Counted from the first letter of the stretch, positions 25,826-37,858 are shown. The stretch: 64,000 nucleotides of DNA from Hymenobacter caeli (GCF_013294115.1 NZ_JABSNP010000011.1:62001-126000), one strand, 5' to 3'. Program-made: numbers and translations. Notes: generated by a model from the letters alone, not told the origin.

Positions 25826-26614
25826 CTATTTCAACGCCTCGTTCAGCACGCCGGCCAGGCGGAGGCCCGCTTGCTGGATGCGCAGCTTCAGCAGCTCGGC
25901 GTGCGCGGGGTAGTAGCGGTAGTCGAAGTCGGGGTTCTTGTCGGCTTCGGCGTAGAGGCGCTCGGCGTCCTGGTACGACTCGAACAGCCACTGGGTCAAG
26001 GGGGCTTGCTGCCACTGGCGCACCTGGCTACCGCTGATGCCTTTGTTGTACTCGTAGCCCATTTCGGTGTAGGTGAGGCCCTGGTAGTCCAGCAGGCCGC
26101 TGTCCCAGAGGCTGTGCAGGTTGGTTTCCTTGCCCCGGAACATCACCTTGATTTTGTTGCCGCCCTGGTCCTCGGCGCGGCCGGTGTGGAAGGGCTGGTG
26201 CACGTCGCCCACGAAATGCACCACGTACTTCAGGGCACTGGTCCGGTCGGCCTGCGGCTTGGTCTTGTCCTTCAGGATGGCGAGCTGGGCTTGCAGGGCG
26301 GTGTAGGCGTTGGCCTCCGGCTGCGCTTTAAGGGCCTGCTCGTAGGCGGCGCGGTCGAGGCCCAGGGGCGTGTTCACGTAGTGCCAGGGCGCGGTGTCCT
26401 TGAACTCGGGCGCGTAGCGGATTTCGTCGGGCCAGGTGCTCGCCATCACCAGGGTTTCGGGGCCCAGCAGGGCCTTCACCTCGCGGCGGGCCCGGCGGCT
26501 GAGGTGGTACTCGGCCAGCCGGCCGATGGCGCGGTGGCCGTCCACGCCCCAGGCCCCGGCGCGGGTGGCAACGAGCGAGAGCAAAACGAGCAGCGGTAAG
26601 CGGAAAAAAGTCAT
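25826..26614 (-). CDS. Secreted S1/P1-type nuclease
   Basis: Protein of 262 residues. The signal peptide ends TRAGA and leaves the mature chain starting with Trp in WGVDGHRAIG, the N-terminal tryptophan that binds zinc in this family. Other zinc ligands lie in ASTWPDEIRY, VVHFVGDVHQPFH and the LHSLWDSG region. Such trinuclear-zinc enzymes cut single-stranded RNA and DNA and remove 3'-phosphates outside the cytoplasm, likely for nucleotide and phosphate scavenging. Single gene, convergent with the ADP-ribosylglycohydrolase. Confidence 0.92.
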   Translation of the reverse strand: MTFFRLPLLVLLSLVATRAGAWGVDGHRAIGRLAEYHLSRRARREVKALLGPETLVMASTWPDEIRYAPEFKDTAPWHYVNTPLGLDRAAYEQALKAQPEANAYTALQAQLAILKDKTKPQADRTSALKYVVHFVGDVHQPFHTGRAEDQGGNKIKVMFRGKETNLHSLWDSGLLDYQGLTYTEMGYEYNKGISGSQVRQWQQAPLTQWLFESYQDAERLYAEADKNPDFDYRYYPAHAELLKLRIQQAGLRLAGVLNEALK

Positions 26615-26730
26615 AAAGCGGAAAAAATTGCGGAAGTGAAATCACTGCGGTAACGTCGCGCGAATAGACGCCGGTTGCCGCCGCGGGCTGCTTCTCGCAA
26701 CACTTTAGTAACGCTGGCCGGCCGGGACGC

Positions 26731-26767
26731 AAAAAGCCCCGGCACTGCGCGGTGCCGGGGCTTTTGC
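26731..26767 (-). terminator. Terminator of pckA
   Basis: A hairpin of aagccccggcac with gtgccggggctt, followed on the minus strand by a run of five T. It lies 20 bases beyond the pckA stop. Confidence 0.85.
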
Positions 26768-26785
26768 AGGCTAACGAATCGAAAA

Positions 26786-28423
<1,638 letters not shown>

Positions 28424-28624
28424 AAGCAGTCAGGAAAAAAATAGGTAGGAATGAATGAAGTAGGCACAAATCGTTCCGTTCGGGGCACGCGGCACCCGGT
28501 TATCCAGGGGGCGGGCCCCACGCCTGAGTGGGGAGGGCCGCACGCCGCCGCCGGGCAAAAAGGCTAAATGCGAATCGTTGGGGCCTAAAACTAACCCGGG
28601 GCGCAGTAGTCGTTGCTAACGGAA

Positions 28625-28632
28625 CAAAGGTA
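28625..28632 (-). promoter_or_regulatory. -7 promoter box upstream of pckA
   Basis: TACCTTTG on the minus strand, about 200 bases before the pckA start. The whole 28424-28749 gap separates divergent pckA and the AraC-type gene; apart from this box I see GC-rich imperfect repeats around 28500-28545 but no clear operator. Confidence 0.45.
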
Positions 28633-28749
28633 GCCGGCCCCCCAAGCCACCCACTGAAACAATCCACTGCTTTACCAGGACAAATCATACCTTGCGGTCG
28701 AATTTCATCAACTTGCGGTAAAATCTTACCTGTTTTCGCCCGTTCGGCC

Positions 28750-29670
28750 ATGCCCCAGGAAATCGCGCACTACAACGGCATTTACGGCGACCAGAAGGCC
28801 ATCGTGGCCTACGACTACCTCCAGAGCCAGCTCATCGCGCCCCGCCAGCGCCTCACCGATTGGGGCCTGAAGCCGCACCTGCACGGCAACTTGTTCCAGC
28901 TCTTCGTGCTCGAAGCCGGCCGGGCGGCCTTCGAGGCCCCCGAGCGGGTGGCGCTCATCACGCCCTGCGTGGTGGTCATCCCGGCAAACACGGTGCACGG
29001 CTTCACCTTCAGCCCGCAGGTGAAGGGGCGCACCGTGACGCTGGCCGAGGGCCTGCTCGACACCATTTTGCAGGCCACGCCCGACGTGCTGGTCGAGTTG
29101 AACGCGGTGCACGTCCTGTCCGATTTCAGCGCCGAGGTGCCCTTTGCCGACCTGCTGGCCCTGGTGCAGCAAATCCACGCCGAAACCCACGCCGACCTGC
29201 CCGGCAAGCAGCTGGCCCTGAACGGCCTGTTCAAGCTGCTGTTCGTGAAGCTGTTCCGGCTGCTGCACCACAACCGCCGCAAGGCCGCCAGCCCCAACCG
29301 GGCCCTGCACTACTTCCGCGAGTTCCAGAAGGCCGTCACCCGGGCCGCGCCCTTCGAGAAGAAAATTGCCGACTTCGCCCAGGAGCTGAAGATTACGCCC
29401 GTGCACCTCAACCGCATCTGCCAGGCCGTGAAGGGGCGCACGGCGCTGCAAATCGTGCAGGCCCACACCCTGCGCCGGGCCCACAACTACTTGCTGTACA
29501 CGTCGCTCTCGGTGTCGGAAATCGCCTACGAGCTGCAGTTCGTGGACCCCGGCTACTTCACCCGCTTCTTCCGCAAGCAAACCGGCCTCTCGCCGGGGGC
29601 CTACCGCGCCCGGGCCTACCAGGCGTCTCCCGGGGGCCCGCCCACGGTTCCGGCCGGGGCCCAATCCTGA
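28750..29670 (+). CDS. AraC-family transcriptional regulator
   Basis: Protein of 306 residues. The N-terminal half is a cupin-like sensing domain (HLHGNLFQLFVLEAG, then VVVIPANTVHGFTF). The C-terminal 100 residues contain the double helix-turn-helix: IADFAQELKITPVHLNRICQ, then YTSLSVSEIAYELQFVDPGY and FTRFFRKQTGLSPGAYR, the AraC signature. The start is ATG 28750; the upstream open frame is not protein-like. It is divergent from pckA and upstream of the peptide transporter, so a role in switching carbon or peptide use is plausible. Effector unknown. Confidence 0.9.
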   Translation: MPQEIAHYNGIYGDQKAIVAYDYLQSQLIAPRQRLTDWGLKPHLHGNLFQLFVLEAGRAAFEAPERVALITPCVVVIPANTVHGFTFSPQVKGRTVTLAEGLLDTILQATPDVLVELNAVHVLSDFSAEVPFADLLALVQQIHAETHADLPGKQLALNGLFKLLFVKLFRLLHHNRRKAASPNRALHYFREFQKAVTRAAPFEKKIADFAQELKITPVHLNRICQAVKGRTALQIVQAHTLRRAHNYLLYTSLSVSEIAYELQFVDPGYFTRFFRKQTGLSPGAYRARAYQASPGGPPTVPAGAQS

Positions 29671-29782
29671 GGCCGCGCCCGCGCCGCCGACTGCCAAAAC
29701 TTGCCTAGCTTTACCCGTTCCGGTTTCCCGGCCAATTAATGCGGCCGGTAACCTGCCTTCTTCTCACTTCTACTCCTGTTGT

Positions 29783-31339
29783 ATGCAACCTGCCGCCGCT
29801 CAGCGCGAGCAATCCGCCTCTACCAGCCACCCGCGCGGGCTGTACCTGCTCTTCGCCACCGAAATGTGGGAGCGGTTCAGCTACTACGGCATGCGGGCCG
29901 TGCTGGTGCTGTTCCTCACCAAGGCGATGATGATGGACAAGGCGTTTGCCTCCAAGTTCTACGGCGGCTACACCAGCCTGATTTACCTCACCCCGCTCAT
30001 CGGCGGCTTCATCGCCGACCGCTACTGGGGCAACCGGCGCTCCATCCTCATCGGCGGGGCCCTGATGGCGCTGGGGCAGTTCACACTGTTTACCGCGGCT
30101 TCTTACTACGGCCCGGCCGCCACCCACGCCCTCAGCCACCAGCTGCTGTACCTGGGCCTGGGCCTGATGATTCTGGGCAACGGCTTTTTCAAGCCCAACA
30201 TTTCGTCGATGGTGGGCTCGCTCTACAGCGCCACCGACAAGCGCAAGGACGCGGCCTACACCATCTTCTACATGGGCATCAACCTGGGCTCGTTTTTCGG
30301 CAACACCGTCACGAGCCTGGTGGGCGACACCGGCCGGTCCGAGGATTTCCGCTGGGCGTTCCTGGCCTGCGGCATCGCCATGGTGCTGGGCACCTTTTTC
30401 TTCCAGTGGGGCAAAACCCGCTACCTGCACACGCCCACCGGCGAGCAGGTGGGCGAAACCCCGGCCCACTCGGGCGGCATCAAGGGCGTATTTGCCCTGC
30501 TGCCGGTGCTGCTGGCCGTCATGATCGGCATCCTGTGGCTCGATTCGGCCAAGTTCGCCACTATCGCCCCGCTGCTGGGCGTAGCCGTGGTAGTCATCGC
30601 CTTCATGATTTTCAGCGACAAGTCGCTGAGCGGGGCCGACATCCAGGGCATCCTGGTCATTTTCATCGTGTCGTTCTTCGTGGTGTTTTTCTGGGCCGCG
30701 TTCGAGCAGGCCCCGGCGTCGCTCACCTTTTTCGCCGACGAGCAGATGAACCGCAACCTATTCGGTTATACGCTGCCGGCCAGCCTGTTCCAGAACCTGA
30801 ACGGCTTTTTCGTGGTGGCCGGGGCCCCGGTAATGGCCCTGTTGTGGACGGCCCTGGGCCGGCGCGGGGCCGAGCCGCCGTCCCCCGTGAAAATGGCGAT
30901 GGGCCTGGCCCTGCTGGCCCTGGGCTACCTCATCATGTGCTTCGGGGTGCACAACGTGCAGCCGGGCGTGAAGGTGAGCATGTTCTTCCTGGTGGCCCTC
31001 TACTTCTTCCACTCCATCGGCGAGCTGTGCCTCTCGCCCATCGGCCTCTCGCTGGTCAACAAGCTGGCCCCGGCCAAGTTCGCCTCGCTGCTGATGGCCG
31101 TGTGGTTCCTGGCCAACGCCGCCGCCAACTACCTGGCCGGTTACATGAGCAGCCTCTATCCCGACCCCAAATCGACCAAGCCCGCGCCGGTGCTGCTGGG
31201 TTTCCACATCGAAAACCTCTACGACTTCTTCCTGGTGTTCGTCGTGTCGGCGGCTGTGGCGGCGGCCCTGCTGTTCCTCATCAGCGGCAAGCTGGCCAAG
31301 ATGATGGACGCCCGCAACCACGCGCCAGCCGTCGCATAA
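29783..31339 (+). CDS. POT-family proton-coupled oligopeptide transporter
   Basis: Protein of 518 residues with about 14 predicted spans. POT/PTR signatures are present: the ExxER-type EMWERFSYYGMR in helix 1 (proton coupling), GGFIADRYWGNRRSI after helix 2, and FYMGINLGSFFG in helix 5. These inner-membrane transporters bring in di- and tripeptides with protons. A long linker with extra helices in the middle is common in this family. Gene stands alone, with a bidirectional terminator after it. Confidence 0.93.
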   Translation: MQPAAAQREQSASTSHPRGLYLLFATEMWERFSYYGMRAVLVLFLTKAMMMDKAFASKFYGGYTSLIYLTPLIGGFIADRYWGNRRSILIGGALMALGQFTLFTAASYYGPAATHALSHQLLYLGLGLMILGNGFFKPNISSMVGSLYSATDKRKDAAYTIFYMGINLGSFFGNTVTSLVGDTGRSEDFRWAFLACGIAMVLGTFFFQWGKTRYLHTPTGEQVGETPAHSGGIKGVFALLPVLLAVMIGILWLDSAKFATIAPLLGVAVVVIAFMIFSDKSLSGADIQGILVIFIVSFFVVFFWAAFEQAPASLTFFADEQMNRNLFGYTLPASLFQNLNGFFVVAGAPVMALLWTALGRRGAEPPSPVKMAMGLALLALGYLIMCFGVHNVQPGVKVSMFFLVALYFFHSIGELCLSPIGLSLVNKLAPAKFASLLMAVWFLANAAANYLAGYMSSLYPDPKSTKPAPVLLGFHIENLYDFFLVFVVSAAVAAALLFLISGKLAKMMDARNHAPAVA

Positions 31340-31357
31340 GGCCGTACACGTAAAAGC

Positions 31358-31397
31358 AAAAAGCCCCGCCGGACCAACGTCCAGCGGGGCTTTTTTT
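31358..31397. terminator. Bidirectional terminator between ptr and groEL
   Basis: A stem of aaaaagccccgc with gcggggcttttt, with A and T runs on both sides, between the convergent POT transporter and groEL genes. Confidence 0.88.
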
Positions 31398-31457
31398 ACG
31401 GAATTTAACGAACCAACGGAATCCGTTCTTATCCGTTAAATCCACTTAATCTGCGGT

Positions 31458-33128
<1,671 letters not shown>

Positions 33129-33157
33129 TTAAAGGTTGAACGGACAGGTCCGCCGGC

Positions 33158-33448
33158 TTACAATACAGCGAAAATGTCCGACTCGCGCATGATGAGCAGG
33201 TCTTCGCCATCGACAGTGATTTCCGTGCCGGCGTACTTGCCGTAGAGCACCTGGTCGCCCACGGCCACCTGGGGCTTGATGAGCGAGCCGCTGTCGGCGG
33301 TTTTGCCTTCGCCCACGGCCACTACTTCGCCGCGCTGGGGTTTCTCCTTGGCCGTGTCGGGGATGATGATGCCGGACTTGGTTTTCTCCTCGGCGGCGGC
33401 GGCGCGGACGATGACGCGGTCAGCCAGCGGTTTCATGCTAAGTGCCAT
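33158..33448 (-). CDS. groES: Co-chaperonin GroES
   Basis: Protein of 96 residues, the lid of the GroEL chamber. Seen: [18 protein letters not shown], the mobile loop [17 protein letters not shown] with the hydrophobic III that binds GroEL, and the C-terminal [13 protein letters not shown]. Start ATG at 33448 (MALSMKPL); a second in-frame ATG four codons later is also possible. First gene of groES-groEL; a terminator separates it from secG upstream. Confidence 0.97.
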   Translation of the reverse strand: MALSMKPLADRVIVRAAAAEEKTKSGIIIPDTAKEKPQRGEVVAVGEGKTADSGSLIKPQVAVGDQVLYGKYAGTEITVDGEDLLIMRESDIFAVL

Positions 33449-33586
33449 TCTGGGTTTGTTAAGGTTAAAGGATGGGGAAAAACTAGGGTATGCCGCCCAC
33501 CGGCACTTCCCGTGCCAGGGCCCAAAACCTGACAAAATGCGCCGGTTTGGGCCCCAAAGTGGCAAAAATGGCAACAATCTCGACCA

Positions 33587-33628
33587 TAAAAAACGCCGGC
33601 GGCCCCGCGTGATGCGGAGCCGCCGGCG
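33587..33628 (-). terminator. Terminator of secG unit
   Basis: A 9-bp stem cgccggcgg with ccgccggcg, extended by further partial pairing and followed on the minus strand by six T's. It lies 40 bases past the secG stop and before groES. Confidence 0.85.
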
Positions 33629-33667
33629 CTGTATTTTTCAGTGGGCGAGCGCGGGCGTGGCCAGCTG

Positions 33668-34039
33668 CTACTTGGCGGGTTGAGGAACCGGGGCGGGCTG
33701 AACCGGGACTGCCGTGCCGGGCGTAGTACCCGGGGCCGGCAGCGACGGAGCCGCGGGTAGCTTGGTTTCCAGCGCGCGCTGCTGGTTCACGCTGCGGGCG
33801 GGGCCGGCTACGCCCTGGCCCAGCATGTGGGTGCCAAGCGAGAGCACCACCAGGGCGATGGCGAAGCCCCAGGTGAGTTTTTCGAGCAGGTCGCCGCTGC
33901 GCTTTACCCCAATCATGCTGGCCGCGCCGCCGGCGCTGAACTGGCCGGAGAGCCCGCCGCCCTTGGGGTTCTGGGCCAGTACCACCAAGGCCAGCAGGAA
34001 GCACACGAGAAGAATTAGAATCAGTAAGGCAGTGTACAT
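33668..34039 (-). CDS. secG: Preprotein translocase subunit SecG
   Basis: Protein of 123 residues. Two membrane spans (LLILILLVCFLLALVVLA; FAIALVVLSLGTHML) flank the cytoplasmic loop with QNPKGGGLSGQFSAGGA, the SecG hallmark. A Pro/Ala-rich tail of about 45 residues (PVQPAPVPQPAK at the end) is longer than in E. coli SecG, as often in Bacteroidota. SecG assists the SecYEG channel. It is the last gene of the run from miaB in the conserved Bacteroidota order. Confidence 0.93.
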   Translation of the reverse strand: MYTALLILILLVCFLLALVVLAQNPKGGGLSGQFSAGGAASMIGVKRSGDLLEKLTWGFAIALVVLSLGTHMLGQGVAGPARSVNQQRALETKLPAAPSLPAPGTTPGTAVPVQPAPVPQPAK

Positions 34040-34062
34040 GAGGTAGGAAAAGCCAGCCGGGT

Positions 34063-35454
34063 TTAGTGGGCCGGGGGTTGTAGCTGTTGGATTTGGGCCG
34101 CAAAGTACGCCATTTTTTCCGGCTGTTTCACCATCAGCCGCTCGTAAATCTCGACGGCGCGGGCCGTTTTGCCCTGCCGCACCAGTATTTGCGCCAGCCC
34201 CTCGGAGGCCAGCTCGGCTTCGGGGCGGGTGCTGCGGGCGCTCAAATCGGCCTGGGCCCCGGCCCCGACCGACGACAGCATGGCTGGGCGAGTGAGGCGC
34301 GGCTGTCGGCGCAGAAAGTTGTTCACCAGGTCAACCGCCGTTGGCAAGTCGGGCGGGCGGTGGGCTTCCCAGTGGGCCAGCAGCAGGGCATCGGGCGCAA
34401 AAAACTCGCCGCGGGGCGGTACCGCCGCCGCCGGAAACGCCGCGTCGGCCGCTTGGTCGTCGGCCTCCCACGAGTTCCGCAGCTGCATTGCGAACCCCAG
34501 CCGGCTGCCCCCGCTCAGGCCGTAGCCCAGGTCAACGTCGCCGGTGAAGGCCGCGGGCGACCACGCCGGCTGGCCAGCCTCTTCGGGCCGGGCGGCCGGC
34601 TCCGGTGCGGCCAGCGCCAGGGTAGCGGCGGCGGCGGCCCACTCGTCAACCAAGCCCGGTAGCTCGTAAACAGGCCCTACGGGGGCCGTCAGAGCTTCGT
34701 TTAGGCCAAACTCCAGCCGCGCCACGCCGGCATCTTCCGGGGGGCGGACGGGCGGGGCTGCGGCGGGTAGCTCAGGCTCGTTCGGGCCCTGGGGCAACGC
34801 GTCGGCGGGAGCCGGCTGAGGCGTTGCCAGGGCCGCCGCCGCAACGGCTGGGGCAACATCCAACTCAGTTGGCTGGGCCTCAGTTGGCAAGGGTTCGGCC
34901 AGTTCAGTGGCTTGGTTCGTTGCGGGTAGGGCCGTTGGCGCTTCGGCCGCCATGGCTTCGGCTACCGGCGCATCAACTGTCGGTGTCACGGCTGTTGGGT
35001 TGCTGGCCGCGGCGGGTGCCGGAACGGTGGTTTCTGCCGTGGTAACGGGTTCGGCGGTAATTTCAGCCGCTGGAGCCTCCTCTGTTACCTCCCCAGCCGC
35101 TGGGGCCGCTGCCGCCGTGGCCCCAGCGGCTTCGCTGAGGCTTGGTTCCACGGGTGGCAAACCGCTTGGCCTGTCAGCCACAACGCTTTCGTTGGCATTG
35201 GCAACAAGCACCGCGGCCGGGCCCACCTGCTCGATGAGGCGGCGCAGCAGTTCGCGGTCGGCGGCGTAGGTGGCGGCGCGGCGCAGGCGCTGGCCGGCCA
35301 GCATGGTGCCCTGGTCGTGGGCGGCCTTGGCCAGCAGCAGGTGGGCCGTTTGGCAGTACGGGAAGGCCTGGGCCAGCTGCTCCAGCTCGCGCACCTCGGC
35401 CGGCGCGATGGCCGTGGCGTGGTCGAGGACGTGCAGGAGGGCGGCGCGGGTCAT
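34063..35454 (-). CDS. TPR-containing protein with long Ala/Pro/Glu-rich linker
   Basis: Protein of 463 residues. The N-terminal 75 residues are helical (ELEQLAQAFPYCQTAHLLLA), typical of the protein found between lptE and secG in Bacteroidota. Residues about 85-240 are low-complexity, rich in Ala, Pro, Thr and Glu and probably disordered. The C-terminal 45 residues form a TPR-like pair (GLAQILVRQGKTARAVEIYE). No signal peptide. Function is unknown; its stable place between lptE and secG suggests an envelope or secretion role (inference). Confidence 0.75.
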   Translation of the reverse strand: MTRAALLHVLDHATAIAPAEVRELEQLAQAFPYCQTAHLLLAKAAHDQGTMLAGQRLRRAATYAADRELLRRLIEQVGPAAVLVANANESVVADRPSGLPPVEPSLSEAAGATAAAAPAAGEVTEEAPAAEITAEPVTTAETTVPAPAAASNPTAVTPTVDAPVAEAMAAEAPTALPATNQATELAEPLPTEAQPTELDVAPAVAAAALATPQPAPADALPQGPNEPELPAAAPPVRPPEDAGVARLEFGLNEALTAPVGPVYELPGLVDEWAAAAATLALAAPEPAARPEEAGQPAWSPAAFTGDVDLGYGLSGGSRLGFAMQLRNSWEADDQAADAAFPAAAVPPRGEFFAPDALLLAHWEAHRPPDLPTAVDLVNNFLRRQPRLTRPAMLSSVGAGAQADLSARSTRPEAELASEGLAQILVRQGKTARAVEIYERLMVKQPEKMAYFAAQIQQLQPPAH

Positions 35455-35458
35455 TTCA

Positions 35459-35580
35459 AGTTAGGAGTTAGGAGTTATGGGTTATGAGTTTTTCAAAGGA
35501 ACAAGCTGCGGCGTTACCAACAGAGCGGTTCGACTAAAATCGCGCAACCCATAACTTATAACCCATAACTCATAACTAGA
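35459..35580. repeat. Heptamer arrays as inverted repeat
   Basis: Left arm of agttagg/agttatg/ggttatg units (35459-35492) and right arm of aacccat/aacttat/aactcat units (35546-35580), complementary to each other, around about 50 unrelated bases. The right arm begins right after the lptE stop codon and the left arm ends at the next gene's start, so the array fills the gap. Confidence 0.75.
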
Positions 35581-35583
35581 CAA

Positions 35584-36108
35584 TTACCAGTTGGCCACCG
35601 ATTTATTAAAAATATCGGTGATGATGTTATTGGTGATTTTGCGCACCGCCGTTTGGTCGTTGTTCACGGCCGCGATGTCCTGGGTGGACTGAAAATCGCC
35701 GAAACTCTGGAACACCTGGTCGAAGCTCTGCTTGTCGTCCTTGCCGTTGGTGAAGCGCACTTTTACCTGCACGGTGAGGCGGTTGGAGCCGGCCAGGTCC
35801 ACGTTGTCCACCTTTTGGATGGCGGCCGGGGCGTAGTCGTAGGCCACGATGCTGCCGTCGAACTGAATGTCGCCGTCGCGCGGCACCAGCTTGAGGCTGG
35901 TGTTGCGCTGGAAATAGTCTTTCAAGTCTTCCGTAAACCGCTGGGTCAGAAACGCCGGCGCGGTGGGCGCGGTGGTCTGAATGGTTTGGATGGAGAACGT
36001 GCGGATGGCCGGGTCGATGTTGGTGCCATTGAACGAATACACGCCGCAGCCCGCCAACAGCAAGCTGATGGCCACCAGCGAATAGCGGACGCCACTTTTG
36101 CGCAGCAT
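35584..36108 (-). CDS. lptE: LPS assembly lipoprotein LptE
   Basis: Protein of 174 residues. Lipoprotein signal LVAISLLLAGC ends at the lipidated Cys. The mature part has the Bacteroidota LptE pattern: GVYSFNGTNIDPAIRTFSIQ, TEDLKDYFQRNTSLKLV, FDGSIVAYDYAP and a C-terminal helix ITNNIITDIFNKSVANW. LptE plugs LptD in the outer membrane for LPS insertion. I use the ATG at 36108; a 22-codon upstream extension in frame is a translation of the heptamer array, not real protein. Confidence 0.9.
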   Translation of the reverse strand: MLRKSGVRYSLVAISLLLAGCGVYSFNGTNIDPAIRTFSIQTIQTTAPTAPAFLTQRFTEDLKDYFQRNTSLKLVPRDGDIQFDGSIVAYDYAPAAIQKVDNVDLAGSNRLTVQVKVRFTNGKDDKQSFDQVFQSFGDFQSTQDIAAVNNDQTAVRKITNNIITDIFNKSVANW

Positions 36109-36154
36109 TCCTAAAAAGCTAACAGCTAACAGCCGATAGCTAATAGCTAATAAA
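36109..36154. repeat. Heptamer array filling gap between lptE and sigma54 activator
   Basis: Five to six units of ctaacag/ctaatag form (ctaacag, ctaacag, ccgatag, ctaatag, ctaataa) run from the stop of the sigma54-activator gene to within a few bases of the lptE ATG. No inverted partner here. Confidence 0.75.
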
Positions 36155-37456
36155 CTACACTTGTTCGAGGTCATATTGCTTGAGTTTGCGGTACAAGGTG
36201 CGCTCGGAAATGCCCAGGTCGTGGGCGGCGTACTTGCGCTTGTTGTGGTGCTTGCGCAGGGCCTTGAGAATCATCTCTTTTTCCTTCACGTCCAGCGACA
36301 ACGTCTCTTCCTCGGTTTCGTGCGTGATGTCCTCCACGGGTTGCACCTCGTCGTCGTAGCCGTCGGGCTCGGCGTGCAAAACCGGGCCGGCCGGGGCCCC
36401 CAGAAAGTACTCGGCCGCCGGGGCCCCGTCGAACCCGTTGGCGGCGCTGGCCGCGCCCGGAGCAAACAAATGGCTGTTTTGGCGCAGCAGCTCCTGGGTT
36501 TCGTGGGGGCGCTGGCCGGCGGCCAGCTCCAGTACCAGCTTCTTGAGGTCGGTCATGTCGCGGCGCATGTCGAACAAAATCTTGTACATCAGGTCGCGCT
36601 CCGAGTAGCCGCCGGGGCCCTCCGCCGCGCCGCCCGTGCCCAGCAGCATGGGCAGCTGGCTGGTTTGGGCAGCGGGCAGGTACTTGGCCAGCTGGCGGGC
36701 GTCCAGCTCGCGCTCGGTTTCGAGCACCGAGATTTGCTCGGCGATGTTCTTGAGCTGGCGGATGTTGCCCGGAAACCGGAACCGCGTGAGCAGCTGCACC
36801 GCGTCGGGCGTGAGCGAAATGGGCTTCACGCGGTGCTTCTCCGAAAAATCGGCCGTGAACTTGCGGAACAGCAGGTAGATGTCCTCGCCCCGCTCGCGCA
36901 GCGGCGGCACCGTAATCGGCACCGTGCTCAGGCGGTAATACAGGTCCTCGCGGAAGCGGCCGTTGCGCACGTTTTCCAGCAGGTTCAGGTTGGTGGCGGC
37001 CACCACGCGCACGTCGGTCTTCTGCACCTTGCTGCTGCCCACGCGGATGAACTCGCCGTTTTCGAGCACGCGCAGCAGGCGGGCCTGGGTGCCGAGCGGC
37101 ATCTCCCCAATCTCGTCCAGGAAAATGGTGCCGCCGTTGGTCACCTCGAAGTAGCCCTTGCGCGCCTCGTTGGCCCCCGTGAACGAGCCCTTCTCGTGCC
37201 CAAACAGCTCCGAGTCAATCGTGCCCTCCGGGATGGCCCCGCAGTTGATGGCGATGAACTGCCCGTGCTTGCGCGGTGACAGCGCGTGGATGATCTTCGA
37301 GAACGACTCCTTGCCCGACCCGCTTTCGCCGGTGATGAGCACCGTCATGTCGGTAGGGGCCACCTGCGTGGCCACCTGGATGGCGTAGTTCAGCGCCGGC
37401 GCGTTGCCGATGATGCCGAACCGCTGCTTGATGGATTGAATTTCTTGCGGAGTCAA
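36155..37456 (-). CDS. Sigma54-interacting transcriptional activator
   Basis: Protein of 433 residues from an apparent TTG start at 37456; no ATG fits. The AAA+ domain begins almost at the N-terminus, with no receiver: Walker A TGESGSGKESF, the sigma54-contact loop GSFTGA (within GHEKGSFTGANEARKGYF), Walker B GGTIFLDEIGEM and FPGNIRQLKN. A variable linker leads to a Fis-type helix-turn-helix at the C-terminus (YAAHDLGISERTLYRKLKQY). This is the conserved regulator between miaB and lptE in Bacteroidota. Lack of a sensor domain suggests control by level or partner proteins. Targets unknown. Confidence 0.92.
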   Translation of the reverse strand: MTPQEIQSIKQRFGIIGNAPALNYAIQVATQVAPTDMTVLITGESGSGKESFSKIIHALSPRKHGQFIAINCGAIPEGTIDSELFGHEKGSFTGANEARKGYFEVTNGGTIFLDEIGEMPLGTQARLLRVLENGEFIRVGSSKVQKTDVRVVAATNLNLLENVRNGRFREDLYYRLSTVPITVPPLRERGEDIYLLFRKFTADFSEKHRVKPISLTPDAVQLLTRFRFPGNIRQLKNIAEQISVLETERELDARQLAKYLPAAQTSQLPMLLGTGGAAEGPGGYSERDLMYKILFDMRRDMTDLKKLVLELAAGQRPHETQELLRQNSHLFAPGAASAANGFDGAPAAEYFLGAPAGPVLHAEPDGYDDEVQPVEDITHETEEETLSLDVKEKEMILKALRKHHNKRKYAAHDLGISERTLYRKLKQYDLEQV

Positions 37457-37477
37457 AGTCAGTCAGTTAAAGTGCCG

Positions 37478-37828
37478 TCAGGCAACAATTTGCAGGTGTT
37501 TGCGCGGAATTGGAATTTCACGTCCCAAATCGCGGGCAAGCTCTATCCAATGGCCGATGGCCACTTCGGAAGCCGTAAGGGCTTCGGCTTTAGTAGCTCC
37601 ATCGGCTACGCAGCCCGGCAGGTCGGGTACTTCGGCCAGAAACTTCCGGTCGCCGGGGCTCCAGGAAATGACAATCGGATAGAAATCCAAGCTGAGAGCA
37701 GGGGCCCCAGGACGAATTTTACGTGGGAAGTTCTTGACTATCAACAGTCTGATTACTAAAAACGCAACACCTCCAACCAACAGCAAGTTGAACACTTGCC
37801 AAATCAACATTGAGTTTTCAGGTATCAT
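37478..37828 (-). CDS. HicB-like domain with N-terminal membrane span
   Basis: Protein of 116 residues. Residues about 7-30 (MLIWQVFNLLLVGGVAFLVI) form one membrane span. Residues about 48-116 look like the HicB partial RNase-H-like fold: YPIVISWSPGDRKFLAEVPD, then LPGCVADGATKAEALTASEV and a helix IGHWIELARDLG, ending IPIPRKHLQIVA. HicB proteins are usually soluble antitoxins paired with HicA; no HicA and no DNA-binding domain are seen here. The span and the lower GC content make it unusual. It could be an orphan HicB relative or a gene fusion. Confidence 0.6.
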   Translation of the reverse strand: MIPENSMLIWQVFNLLLVGGVAFLVIRLLIVKNFPRKIRPGAPALSLDFYPIVISWSPGDRKFLAEVPDLPGCVADGATKAEALTASEVAIGHWIELARDLGREIPIPRKHLQIVA

Positions 37829-37858
37829 AATTCGTCGTTTGGAAAGTGAAACAAATTA

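Noticed and set aside
33449..33586. CIRCE heat-shock operator before groES
   Set aside because: No inverted repeat of the TTAGCACTC type is present in this stretch.
35459..35580. CRISPR-like array
   Set aside because: Units are seven bases, contiguous and degenerate, with no spacers of uniform length and no cas genes in the window.
36109..36174. N-terminal extension of LptE by 22 residues
   Set aside because: It is a translation of the heptamer array (LLAISYRLLAVS pattern) and would place the lipoprotein signal too far in.
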